A stretch of DNA of 64,000 nt from contig LXYH01000016.1 in the NCBI GenBank assembly GCA_001650895.1, forward strand, positions 124,001 through 188,000, written 5' to 3'. Shown here in pieces: positions 30,271 through 38,450 of this stretch. This stretch comes from Rhodobacteraceae bacterium EhC02. Its GTDB lineage: Bacteria > Pseudomonadota > Alphaproteobacteria > Rhodobacterales > Rhodobacteraceae. How positions within the stretch are numbered: position 1 is the stretch's first letter; every line of letters starts with the position of its first letter. The notes below the pieces were generated by a model. The model had not been told where the DNA came from, ran no database searches, and worked only from the letters and a program-made list of their open reading frames with translations. The position numbers and the translations under genes were made by a program.

Positions 30271-31488
30271 AAGAATTTCGTCCAGCGCCGTCATTAGCCG
30301 CTCCATGTCCGCAGGGTCGGTGTAATGCACGAAACTCAGCCGCAGTACGCCCTTGGCCAGATCGACGCCCATGCCCTGCAGCGCGCGCCCCGCGTAGAAA
30401 TCGCCACCCCCCGCCATGATGCCCAGCGGTGCCAGCTTCTCGGCCAGCTCGCGCCCTGCATGCCGCGTCTCGATCGCCACCGTGGGCGCGCGGCGCGTCG
30501 CATCGCGCGGCCCCAGCACCCGGACCGAGTTCTTGGATCCCAGGTGATCCAGCAAGGGCTGCAGCAGCGTCACCTCGTGCGCGCGCATCAGGTCATGCAC
30601 CCCGGTGGCGCGCTGCGCAGGCGTCCCCTTGACGCCGTGATGATCGGCCAGCGCATCCATGTAGTCGGCCATGCCCGCGCAGGCGGCGATCTGCGCATGA
30701 TCCGGACCCGCGGGGGTGAACCGCTTGTAAAGCGTATCCCCGTTGAAATGATGGCCCTGGTTCGGCAGCTGGCTGGCCAGCGCACGGCGGATCACCATGA
30801 GGCCCTGATGCGGCCCATAGGTCTTGTAGGCCGAGAACAGATAGATATCCGGCCCCATCAGCCCCACGTCGGGAAAGCCATGCGGCGCATAGCTGACCCC
30901 ATCAACGCAGACAAAGGCACCGGCGGCATGGGCCATGGCCGTGATCTCGACCACGGGATTGATCTCGCCCACCACGTTCGAGCAATGCGGAAAGCAGACC
31001 AGACGCACGCTTTCATCCAGCAGCGTTTCCAGATCCTCGGGGTTCAGATGCCCGGTGTCGGGATCCTGGCGCCATTCGCGGATCTCGATCCCGTCGGCGG
31101 CCAGCCTGCGCCATGGCCCCGAATTGGCCTCATGGTCCTGGTTCGTGACGATGATCGCCTCGCCCGGCTTCATCCACTGCCGGAAGGCCTGCGCCAGCGC
31201 ATAGGTATTGGCCGTGGTCGAAGGCCCGAATGACAGCTCATCCCCCTCGACCCCCAGCATCGCGGACAGCCGCGCGCGCGCCTCGTCCATTTCGGCACCG
31301 CCAAGACGGCTTGCCTCGTAAGGGCCATAGGGCTGCACCTTGCGCTCGGTGTAGAAACGGGTCAGCCGTTCGATCACTGCCCCGCAGGTATAGGACCCGC
31401 CCGCATTCTCGAAAAAGCTTTGCCCCTGAAGGCTGTCCACGGCAAAGGCCGGGAATTGCGCCCGTACGAAATCCACATCCAGCAACAT
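30268..31488 (-). CDS. Class V aminotransferase / cysteine desulfurase-like PLP enzyme
   Basis: This 406-residue fold-type I PLP protein begins FPAFAVDSLQGQSFFENAGG, typical of the CsdA/SufS/isopenicillin N epimerase group. Segments are NQDHEANSGPWRRL near residue 116 and VDGVSYAPHGFPDV near 195. The Schiff-base lysine lies in FSAYKTYGPHQGLMV near 220. A catalytic cysteine loop as in true desulfurases is not evident, so it may act as a lyase, transaminase or epimerase. The gene ends inside the promoter region of phr. Its own upstream partner is acuI, separated by a strong hairpin. Confidence 0.87.
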   Translation of the reverse strand: MLLDVDFVRAQFPAFAVDSLQGQSFFENAGGSYTCGAVIERLTRFYTERKVQPYGPYEASRLGGAEMDEARARLSAMLGVEGDELSFGPSTTANTYALAQAFRQWMKPGEAIIVTNQDHEANSGPWRRLAADGIEIREWRQDPDTGHLNPEDLETLLDESVRLVCFPHCSNVVGEINPVVEITAMAHAAGAFVCVDGVSYAPHGFPDVGLMGPDIYLFSAYKTYGPHQGLMVIRRALASQLPNQGHHFNGDTLYKRFTPAGPDHAQIAACAGMADYMDALADHHGVKGTPAQRATGVHDLMRAHEVTLLQPLLDHLGSKNSVRVLGPRDATRRAPTVAIETRHAGRELAEKLAPLGIMAGGGDFYAGRALQGMGVDLAKGVLRLSFVHYTDPADMERLMTALDEIL

Positions 31489-31525
31489 CTTGTCCCCCTG
31501 ACGTCTTTTTCCGGCAGACTGAGGC

Positions 31526-31562
31526 CCCCGCCGCCCGGCGTCAAGCTGGCCGGGCGGCGGGG
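31526..31562 (-). terminator. Strong hairpin downstream of acuI
   Basis: Perfect 14-bp stem CCCCGCCGCCCGGC / GCCGGGCGGCGGGG with a 9-base loop, between acuI and the aminotransferase gene. There is no T-run, so it may act as an imperfect terminator or mRNA stabiliser. Confidence 0.55.
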
Positions 31563-31581
31563 CGTTGCAATTGCCGCAAGG

Positions 31582-32571
31582 TCAGGCGTTCACGTCGACC
31601 ACGACACGTCCCCGGACCTGCCCGCGCAGGATCTCGGCACCCAGTTCGGGCAGATCGGCAAGCGTCGCGGGCTGGATCATCGCCTCCAGCTTGTCCATCG
31701 GCAGATCGCGCGCGATCCGCTCCCAGGCGCGCAGCCGGTTGCCATAGGGCTGCATCACGCTGTCGATCCCCAGCAGGTTCACGCCGCGCAGCAGGAACGG
31801 CACCACGGTCGCCGGCAGGCCAGCGCCCCCCGCCAGACCCACCGCCGCAACCGATGCGCCATATTTCATCTGCCCCAGCACCCGCGCCAGCATCGCACCG
31901 CCCACCGCATCGATGCAGCCGGTCCATGTCTCGGTTTCCAGCGGCCGCTTCACGGTCTCGGCCAGTTCCTCGCGCGGCACGATCCGGGTAGCGCCCAGGC
32001 CACGCAGATAATCTTCGGTCTCGGGGCGGCCGGTCACCGCCGCCACCTCATGCCCGAGGGCCGACAGGATCGCGACCGCCACCGATCCGACACCGCCAGC
32101 CGCACCAGTCACCAACACCTCGCCATGCCCCGGTTTCAGCCCGTGATCCTCCAGCGCCATGACGGCCAGCATCGCGGTGAACCCGGCGGTCCCCACGGCC
32201 ATCGCCTGCCGCGTCGTCAGACCCTGCGGCAGCGGTACAAGCCAATCGGCGCGCACACGCGCCTTCTGGGAATAGCCGCCCCAATGCGCCTCGCCCACGC
32301 GCCAGCCGGTCAGAACCACCTTGTCACCCGGCTTGTAGCGCGCGTCCGACGATGTCTCGACCGTACCGGCAAAGTCGATCCCCGGCACATGCGGATAGTT
32401 CCGCACCAGACCGCCACCCGGCCCGATGCACAGCCCGTCCTTGTAGTTGACCGTCGAATATTCGACCGCCACCGTCACATCGGCCTCGGGCAGGTTCGCC
32501 TCGCTGATCCGCTGCACCGAAGCGCTGGTCTTTCCGTCCTCGTCCTTTTCGACAACCAATGCGTTGAACAT
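31582..32571 (-). CDS. acuI: Acrylyl-CoA reductase AcuI (YhdH-type medium-chain reductase)
   Basis: This 329-residue NADPH-dependent medium-chain dehydrogenase/reductase without structural zinc opens with MFNALVVEKDEDGKTSASVQ. It carries STVNYKDGLCIGPGGGLVRN near residue 40 and the nucleotide motif VTGAAGGVGSVAVAIL near 155, matching the YhdH/AcuI group. GGAAGGAG precedes the ATG. AcuI detoxifies acrylyl-CoA to propionyl-CoA, for example in DMSP and 3-hydroxypropionate metabolism of roseobacters. No DMSP lyase or demethylase gene lies nearby here, so the role may be general acrylate defence. Confidence 0.9.
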   Translation of the reverse strand: MFNALVVEKDEDGKTSASVQRISEANLPEADVTVAVEYSTVNYKDGLCIGPGGGLVRNYPHVPGIDFAGTVETSSDARYKPGDKVVLTGWRVGEAHWGGYSQKARVRADWLVPLPQGLTTRQAMAVGTAGFTAMLAVMALEDHGLKPGHGEVLVTGAAGGVGSVAVAILSALGHEVAAVTGRPETEDYLRGLGATRIVPREELAETVKRPLETETWTGCIDAVGGAMLARVLGQMKYGASVAAVGLAGGAGLPATVVPFLLRGVNLLGIDSVMQPYGNRLRAWERIARDLPMDKLEAMIQPATLADLPELGAEILRGQVRGRVVVDVNA

Positions 32572-32647
32572 GGGTCTTCTCCTTCCAGTGATCGGCAAGG
32601 GGTAAGCCCCCGCCTTCATCTTGCTTCAAATACTCAAAATCCGTCGT

Positions 32648-33163
32648 TCACAGCCAAGGGCCGTCTTCGGGCATGAAGAACAGGTCCGACACCGGCGCCT
32701 TCACACCCGCCGCGGTCAGCATCGCATGGATCTGGCCGCGGTGATGGGTCTGGTGGTTGAACATGTGCACGATCAACACCCCCTTGGGCCGCGTCACATC
32801 CTGCTTCATGAACCCCGAATACCAGCTCAGATCCCCCACCAGGTCCAGCGCGTGCAGCTTTTCCGCCCAGAGCAGGATGCGCCCGTCCATGCGGAACCGC
32901 GCCGCACTCCAATCGGCGCGGGTGGGGTGGAGGCCGGTCGATCCCTCGATCCCGCCGGGCGGGGGTTCCCGCCCCTGGAATCGCGCCATCCACATCAGGT
33001 CGGCCCAGAGGACATGGTTCGCCGTGGCAAGGATCGATCCGAAGAAGGCGCCGCGATCCGCGCGCAGCGCCTCGTCCGAAAGCCCCTCCATGGCGGCCAT
33101 CACCTGCTTGTTCTGCCAGGCGTTGTAACGCGCCATTGTCAGCACATAACCCGGATTGATCAT
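32648..33163 (-). CDS. DinB family protein
   Basis: This 171-residue four-helix-bundle protein of the DinB/YfiT metal-dependent superfamily starts MINPGYVLTMARYNAWQNKQ. The metal-ligand histidines are placed as in the family: ATANHVLWADLMWM near residue 50, then FNHQTHHRGQIHAML near 140. Members are thiol-dependent transferases or hydrolases, and the specific reaction is unknown. It lies alone between acuI and the DUF1326 gene on the same strand. Confidence 0.9.
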   Translation of the reverse strand: MINPGYVLTMARYNAWQNKQVMAAMEGLSDEALRADRGAFFGSILATANHVLWADLMWMARFQGREPPPGGIEGSTGLHPTRADWSAARFRMDGRILLWAEKLHALDLVGDLSWYSGFMKQDVTRPKGVLIVHMFNHQTHHRGQIHAMLTAAGVKAPVSDLFFMPEDGPWL

Positions 33164-33190
33164 CGGATCCCCCTGCCCGACCCCATGCGA

Positions 33191-33829
33191 TCAGCGCGGT
33201 CCGTGCCAGTCGATCTGGCAGATCTCGGCGCTGCGCCCGTCGAAATCCCAGACCCGGCCAAAGGCGCGCACGCGGCCCTTGGTGGCGGTGGCCACGGTGA
33301 TGTCCGGCCCCATCCAGTATTCGGTATTGGTCACCACGATCTCCTGGTCGGGGTCCTTGCCCGCCACCGGCACGATCTCGCCCTGGATCGCCTTGCCCAC
33401 CATCAGGCGGCGCGCCTTGCCTTCGGTCTCGAAGATGACAGGGGCACGCTCGGCCCCCAGGAATTCGCTGACCAGCACCTTGAACAGGCCCGTGGTGCCG
33501 CGCGCGGCCCCCGAGAAGATGTTGACCAGACCCTCATAGGCCGCGTCCGAGGCGCGCTCGTCGATATAGGCCGCCGCCTTCCAGTTGCCGCGCGACATCA
33601 GGCCGGGGATCTCCAGTAGAAGACCCACGTTCAGCCCGCTGATATCCTCGTCCCCGTAATGCCCCTCGTCGATGCGGATCCCGGACCAGGCCTGGCAGTA
33701 TCCTTCGGTCGGCGCATGCTTGCCCAGGCTGACCACGCAGGGACAGAACACCGTGCAGTTGCAGTTGAGGATCAATTCCCCCTTGATCGCCCAAGGCACA
33801 GTGCCCACCGCGTTCTGATCCAAAGCCAT
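33191..33829 (-). CDS. DUF1326 domain protein
   Basis: This 212-residue protein has no signal peptide. The DUF1326 domain carries a cysteine cluster LNCNCTVFCPCVVSLGK near residue 22, which looks like a metal or redox site. GGAGG precedes the ATG at 33829. It follows the DUF2182 gene by 13 bases, the pairing usually seen for these families. Together they probably handle a metal or small electrophile, but no activity is established to my knowledge. The divergent FadR-type regulator probably controls both. Confidence 0.88.
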   Translation of the reverse strand: MALDQNAVGTVPWAIKGELILNCNCTVFCPCVVSLGKHAPTEGYCQAWSGIRIDEGHYGDEDISGLNVGLLLEIPGLMSRGNWKAAAYIDERASDAAYEGLVNIFSGAARGTTGLFKVLVSEFLGAERAPVIFETEGKARRLMVGKAIQGEIVPVAGKDPDQEIVVTNTEYWMGPDITVATATKGRVRAFGRVWDFDGRSAEICQIDWHGPR

Positions 33830-33842
33830 GTCTTTTCCTCCG

Positions 33843-34601
33843 TCAAAAGGCGCCAAGCGCCACAAAAAATCCCGCGATGATCAGCACGGCCCCCAAGGGC
33901 CGCGTCAGGACGCGGCCGTACTGCGGCAGTTTCTCGATCACCATGATCAGGGTCGCCACCCCCATGAAGGCGATGTTCATCACGCCGCCCACGAAGGCCA
34001 GCAGCATCAGCGCCCAGCAGCAGCCCAGACACACCAGCCCCAGCCGCACACCGTTGCGCAGCGGGCCTTCGTCCCAATGCGCCATGAAGAAGGTCAGCGG
34101 CGCGCGGCATTTGCTCAGGCAGGCCTCCTTGACCGGCGAGAACTGGTAAAGCCCCGCGATCAGCAGCAGGCCTGCCGACAGCCAGGCCGAAAGGCTGTCG
34201 CCAAAGGCGCTGACGAGGCCAAGACCGTAAAGCCCCATCTGCAAACCGCCCGCCAGCACCGAAAAGCCCAGCCAGACCATCAGATACCCCGCCACCAGCA
34301 CGCCGAAGCGCGTCTGCGTGCTGCGCCCCAGATCGTCATAGGTGGCAAAGGCGGGCAGCGCGGTGGGCGCCATCATCGCCGCGGCCATCAGCGCCCACAT
34401 CAGCACGACCCGGCCAAATCCCGCCGCATCCGGCGTGACCCGGCACAGGCTTTCCCAGAAATCCGCGCCGAAAATCCGGGCCGAAGCCCGCAGGTCATCG
34501 GGCAGCGCCATCGCATAGAGCATGATCCACGCTCCAAGGATCAGGCCGAACAGCGCCAGCCAATGCGGCGCGCCCATGGCCCTGATCCGATCCGACAGCA
34601 T
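33843..34601 (-). CDS. DUF2182 integral membrane protein
   Basis: This 252-residue protein has about six to seven membrane helices, including VLMWALMAAAMMAPTALPAF near residue 70, a methionine-rich helix typical of DUF2182. Cysteine pairs CLSKCR near 165 and CLGCCW near 198 could bind metal. AAGGAGGGG precedes the ATG at 34601; the frame is open upstream to 34667. It is the first gene of the DUF2182-DUF1326 operon, starting 100 bases from the divergent regulator, with one operator in between. Confidence 0.88.
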   Translation of the reverse strand: MLSDRIRAMGAPHWLALFGLILGAWIMLYAMALPDDLRASARIFGADFWESLCRVTPDAAGFGRVVLMWALMAAAMMAPTALPAFATYDDLGRSTQTRFGVLVAGYLMVWLGFSVLAGGLQMGLYGLGLVSAFGDSLSAWLSAGLLLIAGLYQFSPVKEACLSKCRAPLTFFMAHWDEGPLRNGVRLGLVCLGCCWALMLLAFVGGVMNIAFMGVATLIMVIEKLPQYGRVLTRPLGAVLIIAGFFVALGAF

Positions 34602-34654
34602 GCACCCCTCCTTCGAAAACAGCGACTCGACAGGCCGGCTTCGTCTTGCATTTA

Positions 34655-34703
34655 AATTGTCAGACAATTACCTTCCCCGTAAAGCCCCAATTGTCAGACA
34701 TAT
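34655..34703. promoter_or_regulatory. Two FadR-family operators between DUF2182 and the GntR gene
   Basis: Site 1 (34655-34669) is a perfect 15-bp palindrome, AATTGTCAGACAATT. Site 2 (34689-34703) repeats AATTGTCAGACAT and runs into the regulator's start codon. Both fit the FadR-subfamily half-site pattern TGT-N3-ACA. Their centres are 34 bases apart. Binding would repress both divergent units. Confidence 0.7.
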
Positions 34704-35460
34704 GAAACTCGACCCCGCCAGCCCCAAGGACCTTTCCGCCCAGATCGCCGCCGCGATCCGGGATGAAATCGTGTCGGGCAAGCTGATCGTGGATGCGCGC
34801 CTGCCCTCCGAGGCGGAACTGGCGGATCATTTCAATGTCTCCCGCCCCACGGTGCGCGAGGCGCTGAAACGGCTGGCCGCGCAATCGCTGATCCGCACCC
34901 AGCGCGGCGCCACGGGTGGCGCTTTCGTCAATCGCCTGTCCTTCGAAGAGGCATATGGCCAGCAGATCACCACCTCGACGCTGTTGCTGTCGATGAACGC
35001 GGTAAGCTTCGATGTTGCCTGCGAGGCCCGCTATGCGCTGGAACGCGCCTGCGCGCCCCTGGCCGCCGCACGGCGCGGTCAGGACCATCTCGCGCGCATG
35101 TGGCTCGAGATCATGCACCAATCCCGATCCAACTTGCCGGACGAGGATTTCTGCGCCTCCGACGTGGCCTTTCACCGGGCGCTCGTGGATGCGGCGGGCA
35201 ACCCGGTTCTGTCCTACCAGTTGGCGGGCGCGGTCGAAGGCATGCAGCCGCTGATGAACATGATCATCTTCACGGCCCGCTCGCGCGCGGCCATCATCGA
35301 TCTGCACACCCGCATCGCCGAAGCCATCGCAGCGCAGGACGCCGCGGCTGCGGACACCGCCTTGAGCGAGCTTTGCGACTACACGCTGACCCTTGGGCGC
35401 GATGTGATGCAGGCCCGCGCCGCCCGTTTGCAGGACGCCGCCGCAAGGACCGCCGACTGA
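34702..35460 (+). CDS. GntR-family regulator, FadR/FCD subfamily
   Basis: This 252-residue regulator has an N-terminal winged helix (DLSAQIAAAIRDEIVSGKLI, then LPSEAELADHFNVSRPTVRE) and an all-helical FCD ligand domain. Metal-site residues of the FCD fold are visible in DEDFCASDVAFHRALVDAAG near residue 150. The ATG at 34702 overlaps operator 2, so autorepression is likely. The FCD class usually senses a carboxylic acid. Its likely target is the divergent DUF2182-DUF1326 operon. Confidence 0.92.
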   Translation: MKLDPASPKDLSAQIAAAIRDEIVSGKLIVDARLPSEAELADHFNVSRPTVREALKRLAAQSLIRTQRGATGGAFVNRLSFEEAYGQQITTSTLLLSMNAVSFDVACEARYALERACAPLAAARRGQDHLARMWLEIMHQSRSNLPDEDFCASDVAFHRALVDAAGNPVLSYQLAGAVEGMQPLMNMIIFTARSRAAIIDLHTRIAEAIAAQDAAAADTALSELCDYTLTLGRDVMQARAARLQDAAARTAD

Positions 35461-35485
35461 TCGCGTCACACCTTGCTTTTGCCCC

Positions 35486-35514
35486 TTCAAAAGCGCCGTG
35501 CCCTGCCCTATATT
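35486..35514 (+). promoter_or_regulatory. Promoter of the tmRNA gene
   Basis: TTCAAA - 17 bases - TATATT, placing transcription start near 35521, just before the first tmRNA hairpin. Confidence 0.5.
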
Positions 35515-35520
35515 CAACCT

Positions 35521-35840
35521 GTCTGGCAACAGACTATGGACATAAACGCGCTCGTAATAAGCGGATCGGACCCGGGGGCGGTACCCGGCAGCTCCACCAA
35601 AACCCGTTCATTTGACGGCAATGGGGCTGAAACAGGATCGACGAACGTCTAAAGGGGTATGCTTTGTCTCGGTGAGGTACCACCGTTATCGGTCCGAAAA
35701 GTACAATTGCAAATGACAATCGTGCTCCGGTGGCAATGGCCGCGTAAGCGGTCGGAGAAACCGAAAACTAAGCCCTTGGGCCTAGCAGCTTAAGGCGGGG
35801 TTCGCAGGCACCTGGCAACAGAAGCCTGCACTTTTCCCCG
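35521..35840 (+). ncRNA. ssrA: tmRNA, permuted two-piece alphaproteobacterial form
   Basis: The acceptor piece comes first and ends with CAGCTCCACCA at 35589-35599. After a short excised segment the coding piece begins GGGGCTGAAACAGGATCGAC at 35623, and GGGGCTG pairs with CAGCTCC to rebuild the acceptor stem. The resume frame starts at 35709 and encodes ANDNRAPVAMAA, then TAA at 35745-35747. A final GCAGGC/GCCTGC hairpin followed by TTTT lies at about 35803-35838. Outer ends are approximate. The RNA rescues stalled ribosomes and tags the unfinished protein for ClpXP. Confidence 0.93.
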
Positions 35841-36000
35841 ACCCTTTGACCCCCCGAACATGCCCGGCGTGGCCGCGCCCGCCGCTTTGCCGCGCAAGGC
35901 GCCGCAGCCATGCGGGACACCGGCCAGTTTTTTTCCCGGCCCGTCTTTTGTTTTACCCCGAATCCCCTATGCTGACCTCAACCTGCCGAAGGATAATTCA

Positions 36001-36468
36001 ATGTCGCGCACCATCGATTACGGCAACCTGATGCATCGCGCGATGCGCGGTCTGATTCAGGAAGTATTGCAGGATGTGGCCGATCACGGCTTGCCCGGCG
36101 CGCATCATTTCTTCATCACCTTCGACACGACTCATCCGCATGCGCGCCTGGCCGATTGGCTGCGGGATCGCTATCCGACCGAAATGACGGTCGTCATGCA
36201 GAACTGGTACGACAACCTCGAGGTGCGGACAGAGGGCTTTGCCGTGACCCTGAACTTCGGGGACCAGCCGGAACCGCTCTATATCCCCTATGACGCGATC
36301 AAGACCTTCGTGGACCCGTCCGTCGAATTCGGCCTGCGCTTCGAAACCCAAAGCATGGACGATGACGAGCCCGAGGATGACGACGACGGCGACGATCACG
36401 ATCCCGGCGGGCCGTCAGGCGGCCACAAGGAAGCGGAAGTCGTCAGGCTCGACCGTTTCCGCAAATAA
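36001..36468 (+). CDS. sspB: SspB-alpha, ClpXP adaptor for ssrA-tagged proteins
   Basis: This 155-residue protein has the SspB fold (GLPGAHHFFITFDTTHPHAR, then LADWLRDRYPTEMTVVMQNW) that binds the ssrA tag. An acidic flexible linker (about residues 120-135) leads to a C-terminal tip EVVRLDRFRK that should dock on the ClpX N-domain. AAGGATAATTCA precedes the ATG. It lies about 160 bases downstream of tmRNA on the same strand, so the tag-encoding RNA and the adaptor that recognises the tag are neighbours. Confidence 0.92.
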   Translation: MSRTIDYGNLMHRAMRGLIQEVLQDVADHGLPGAHHFFITFDTTHPHARLADWLRDRYPTEMTVVMQNWYDNLEVRTEGFAVTLNFGDQPEPLYIPYDAIKTFVDPSVEFGLRFETQSMDDDEPEDDDDGDDHDPGGPSGGHKEAEVVRLDRFRK

Positions 36469-36571
36469 TCCCGTTCATGGGGGCACCGCCCCGGTATGCA
36501 ACCGCATGCATTATTGATATTGCTGCCCGTTCCGCTATGAGGGGGCAAGAGTAATCGCAAGGGGCAATGCC

Positions 36572-37966
36572 ATGACGACCACCCGCACCGAGACCGACAG
36601 CTTCGGCCCTCTCGAGGTTCCGGCAGACAAGTACTGGGGCGCGCAGACGCAGCGCTCGATCATGAACTTCCCGATCGGCTGGGAACGTCAGCCCGTGGCC
36701 ATCGTGCGCGCCCTCGGCGTGATCAAGAAGGCCGCCGCCATCGTCAACGAAGGCTTCGGCGATCTGGAACCGACCCTGTCCAAGGCCATCCAGCAGGCGG
36801 CGCAGGAAGTGATCGACGGCAAGTTCGATGACAACTTCCCCCTCGTCGTCTGGCAGACCGGATCGGGCACCCAGTCCAACATGAACGCGAACGAGGTGAT
36901 CTCGAACCGCGCGATCGAGATCATGGGCGGCCAGATGGGTTCGAAAAAGCCTGTGCATCCCAACGATCACTGCAACATGGGCCAGTCCTCGAACGACACT
37001 TTCCCCACCGCGATGCATGTCGCCATCGGCATGGTGGCGCGCGACGTGCTGCTGCCGGGCCTGCGCAAGCTGCATGGCGCGCTGGCCGCGAAATCGGAAG
37101 AATTCAAGGATATCATCAAGATCGGCCGCACCCATACGCAGGATGCGACGCCGCTGACGCTGGGCCAGGAATTCGGCGGCTATGCGCATCAGGTCGCCAA
37201 GGGCATCGAACGGATCGAGGCCTGCCTGCCCGACATCTACGAACTGGCCCAGGGCGGCACCGCTGTCGGCACCGGGCTGAACACCCGCGTGGGTTTTGCC
37301 GAGAATGTCGCCGCCGAAATCGCGGCGATCACGGCGCTGCCCTTCGTCACCGCCCCCAACAAGTTCGAAGCACTGGCCGCCCATGACGCGATGGTGATGT
37401 TCTCGGGCGCGCTCAAGACCGTGGCCGGATCGCTTTTCAAGATCGCCAATGACATGCGCCTGCTGGGCTCGGGCCCCCGTTCCGGCCTGGGCGAGCTGAT
37501 CCTGCCCGAGAACGAACCCGGATCCTCGATCATGCCCGGCAAGGTCAACCCGACCCAGGCCGAGGCGCTGACCATGGTCTGCGCCCATGTCATGGGCAAT
37601 GACGCGGCCGTGGGTTTCGCCGGGTCGCAGGGGCATTTCGAACTGAACGTCTACAACCCCATGATGTCCTATAACGTGTTGCAATCGATGCAGCTTCTGG
37701 GCGACGCGGCCTCCAGCTTCACTGACAACATGGTGGTGGGCACCCAGGCCAACGTGGCGCGGATCGACAAGCTGATGAAGGAAAGCCTGATGCTGGTCAC
37801 GGCACTCGCGCCCACGATCGGCTACGACAATGCCACCAAGGTCGCCAAGACGGCGCACAAGAACGGCACCACGCTGAAGGAAGAAGCCATCGCACTGGGC
37901 CTGGTGGATGCCGAAACCTTCGACCGTGTCGTGCGTCCCGAAGACATGATCGGGCCCAAGGGGTGA
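36572..37966 (+). CDS. fumC: Fumarate hydratase class II
   Basis: This 464-residue TCA-cycle enzyme interconverts fumarate and malate. It has the fumarase/aspartase signature [13 protein letters not shown] near residue 318. Substrate-site segments are [12 protein letters not shown] near 98 and [18 protein letters not shown] near 130, and [18 protein letters not shown] lies near 188. The length and all motifs are normal for the iron-free class II enzyme. Its stop overlaps the GTG of the small DUF4169 gene. Confidence 0.96.
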   Translation: MTTTRTETDSFGPLEVPADKYWGAQTQRSIMNFPIGWERQPVAIVRALGVIKKAAAIVNEGFGDLEPTLSKAIQQAAQEVIDGKFDDNFPLVVWQTGSGTQSNMNANEVISNRAIEIMGGQMGSKKPVHPNDHCNMGQSSNDTFPTAMHVAIGMVARDVLLPGLRKLHGALAAKSEEFKDIIKIGRTHTQDATPLTLGQEFGGYAHQVAKGIERIEACLPDIYELAQGGTAVGTGLNTRVGFAENVAAEIAAITALPFVTAPNKFEALAAHDAMVMFSGALKTVAGSLFKIANDMRLLGSGPRSGLGELILPENEPGSSIMPGKVNPTQAEALTMVCAHVMGNDAAVGFAGSQGHFELNVYNPMMSYNVLQSMQLLGDAASSFTDNMVVGTQANVARIDKLMKESLMLVTALAPTIGYDNATKVAKTAHKNGTTLKEEAIALGLVDAETFDRVVRPEDMIGPKG

Positions 37967-38139
37967 GCACACCGGTCAATCTGAACCGTGTGCGAAAAGA
38001 AAAGGCGCGGGCCGCGAAAAAGGCCCGCGCCGACGAGAATGCCGTGAAATTCGGCAGGACCAAGCCCGAGAAAGAGCTGGAAAAGGCCCGCGCCGAACAG
38101 GCGCGGAAGGCACTTGACGCGCATCGCAAAGAGCCTTGA
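37963..38139 (+). CDS. DUF4169 small basic protein
   Basis: This 58-residue, highly charged protein starts from a GTG that overlaps the fumC stop (GTGA). The pattern [20 protein letters not shown] followed by [20 protein letters not shown] is that of DUF4169, a small alphaproteobacterial family found next to fumC. It is almost entirely helical, Lys/Arg/Glu-rich and without membrane segments. Function unknown; translational coupling to fumC suggests co-expression. Confidence 0.8.
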   Translation: MSTPVNLNRVRKEKARAAKKARADENAVKFGRTKPEKELEKARAEQARKALDAHRKEP

Positions 38140-38143
38140 TGCG

Positions 38144-38371
38144 ATGGGAACAGGTCCACAGAAACATTCGCTGACCCTGCGTGGCCACCGGACCAGCGTG
38201 ACGCTGGAGCCCGCGTTCTGGCAGGCATTCCGCGAAATTGCTGACGAAAAAAATATCGCGGTCAATGCATTGGCGGCGCAAATTGATGCAATGCGTGAAC
38301 CTGATATCGGCCTTGCCTCGGCGATCCGGGTCTATGTGCTGCAACATTTTCGCAAGGCTGACCGGGATTAA
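38144..38371 (+). CDS. Ribbon-helix-helix domain protein
   Basis: This 75-residue protein has an Arc/CopG-like fold: strand HRTSVTLEPAFWQAFREIAD, helix ALAAQIDAMRE, then ASAIRVYVLQHFRK. It matches the RHH_4 type often found beside DUF4169 and fumC. The ATG at 38144 starts five bases after the DUF4169 stop. Such proteins usually bind DNA as dimers; the target is unknown. It may extend the fumC transcription unit. Confidence 0.82.
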   Translation: MGTGPQKHSLTLRGHRTSVTLEPAFWQAFREIADEKNIAVNALAAQIDAMREPDIGLASAIRVYVLQHFRKADRD

Positions 38372-38450
38372 CCGGCTCTTCAGATGAACCTGCCATTCTG
38401 TCCGGATGACAGTGATCCTGAACATCTTGTTACGCTTGTGGGCCCTGCTG

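Noticed and set aside
26693-30297. Long plus-strand frames opposite trgA, cfa and phr
   Set aside because: They are shadows; every conserved motif in this stretch is on the minus strand.
35521-35840. Protein-coding gene between the GntR regulator and sspB
   Set aside because: The short frames there lack ribosome sites; the sequence is fully explained by a permuted tmRNA.
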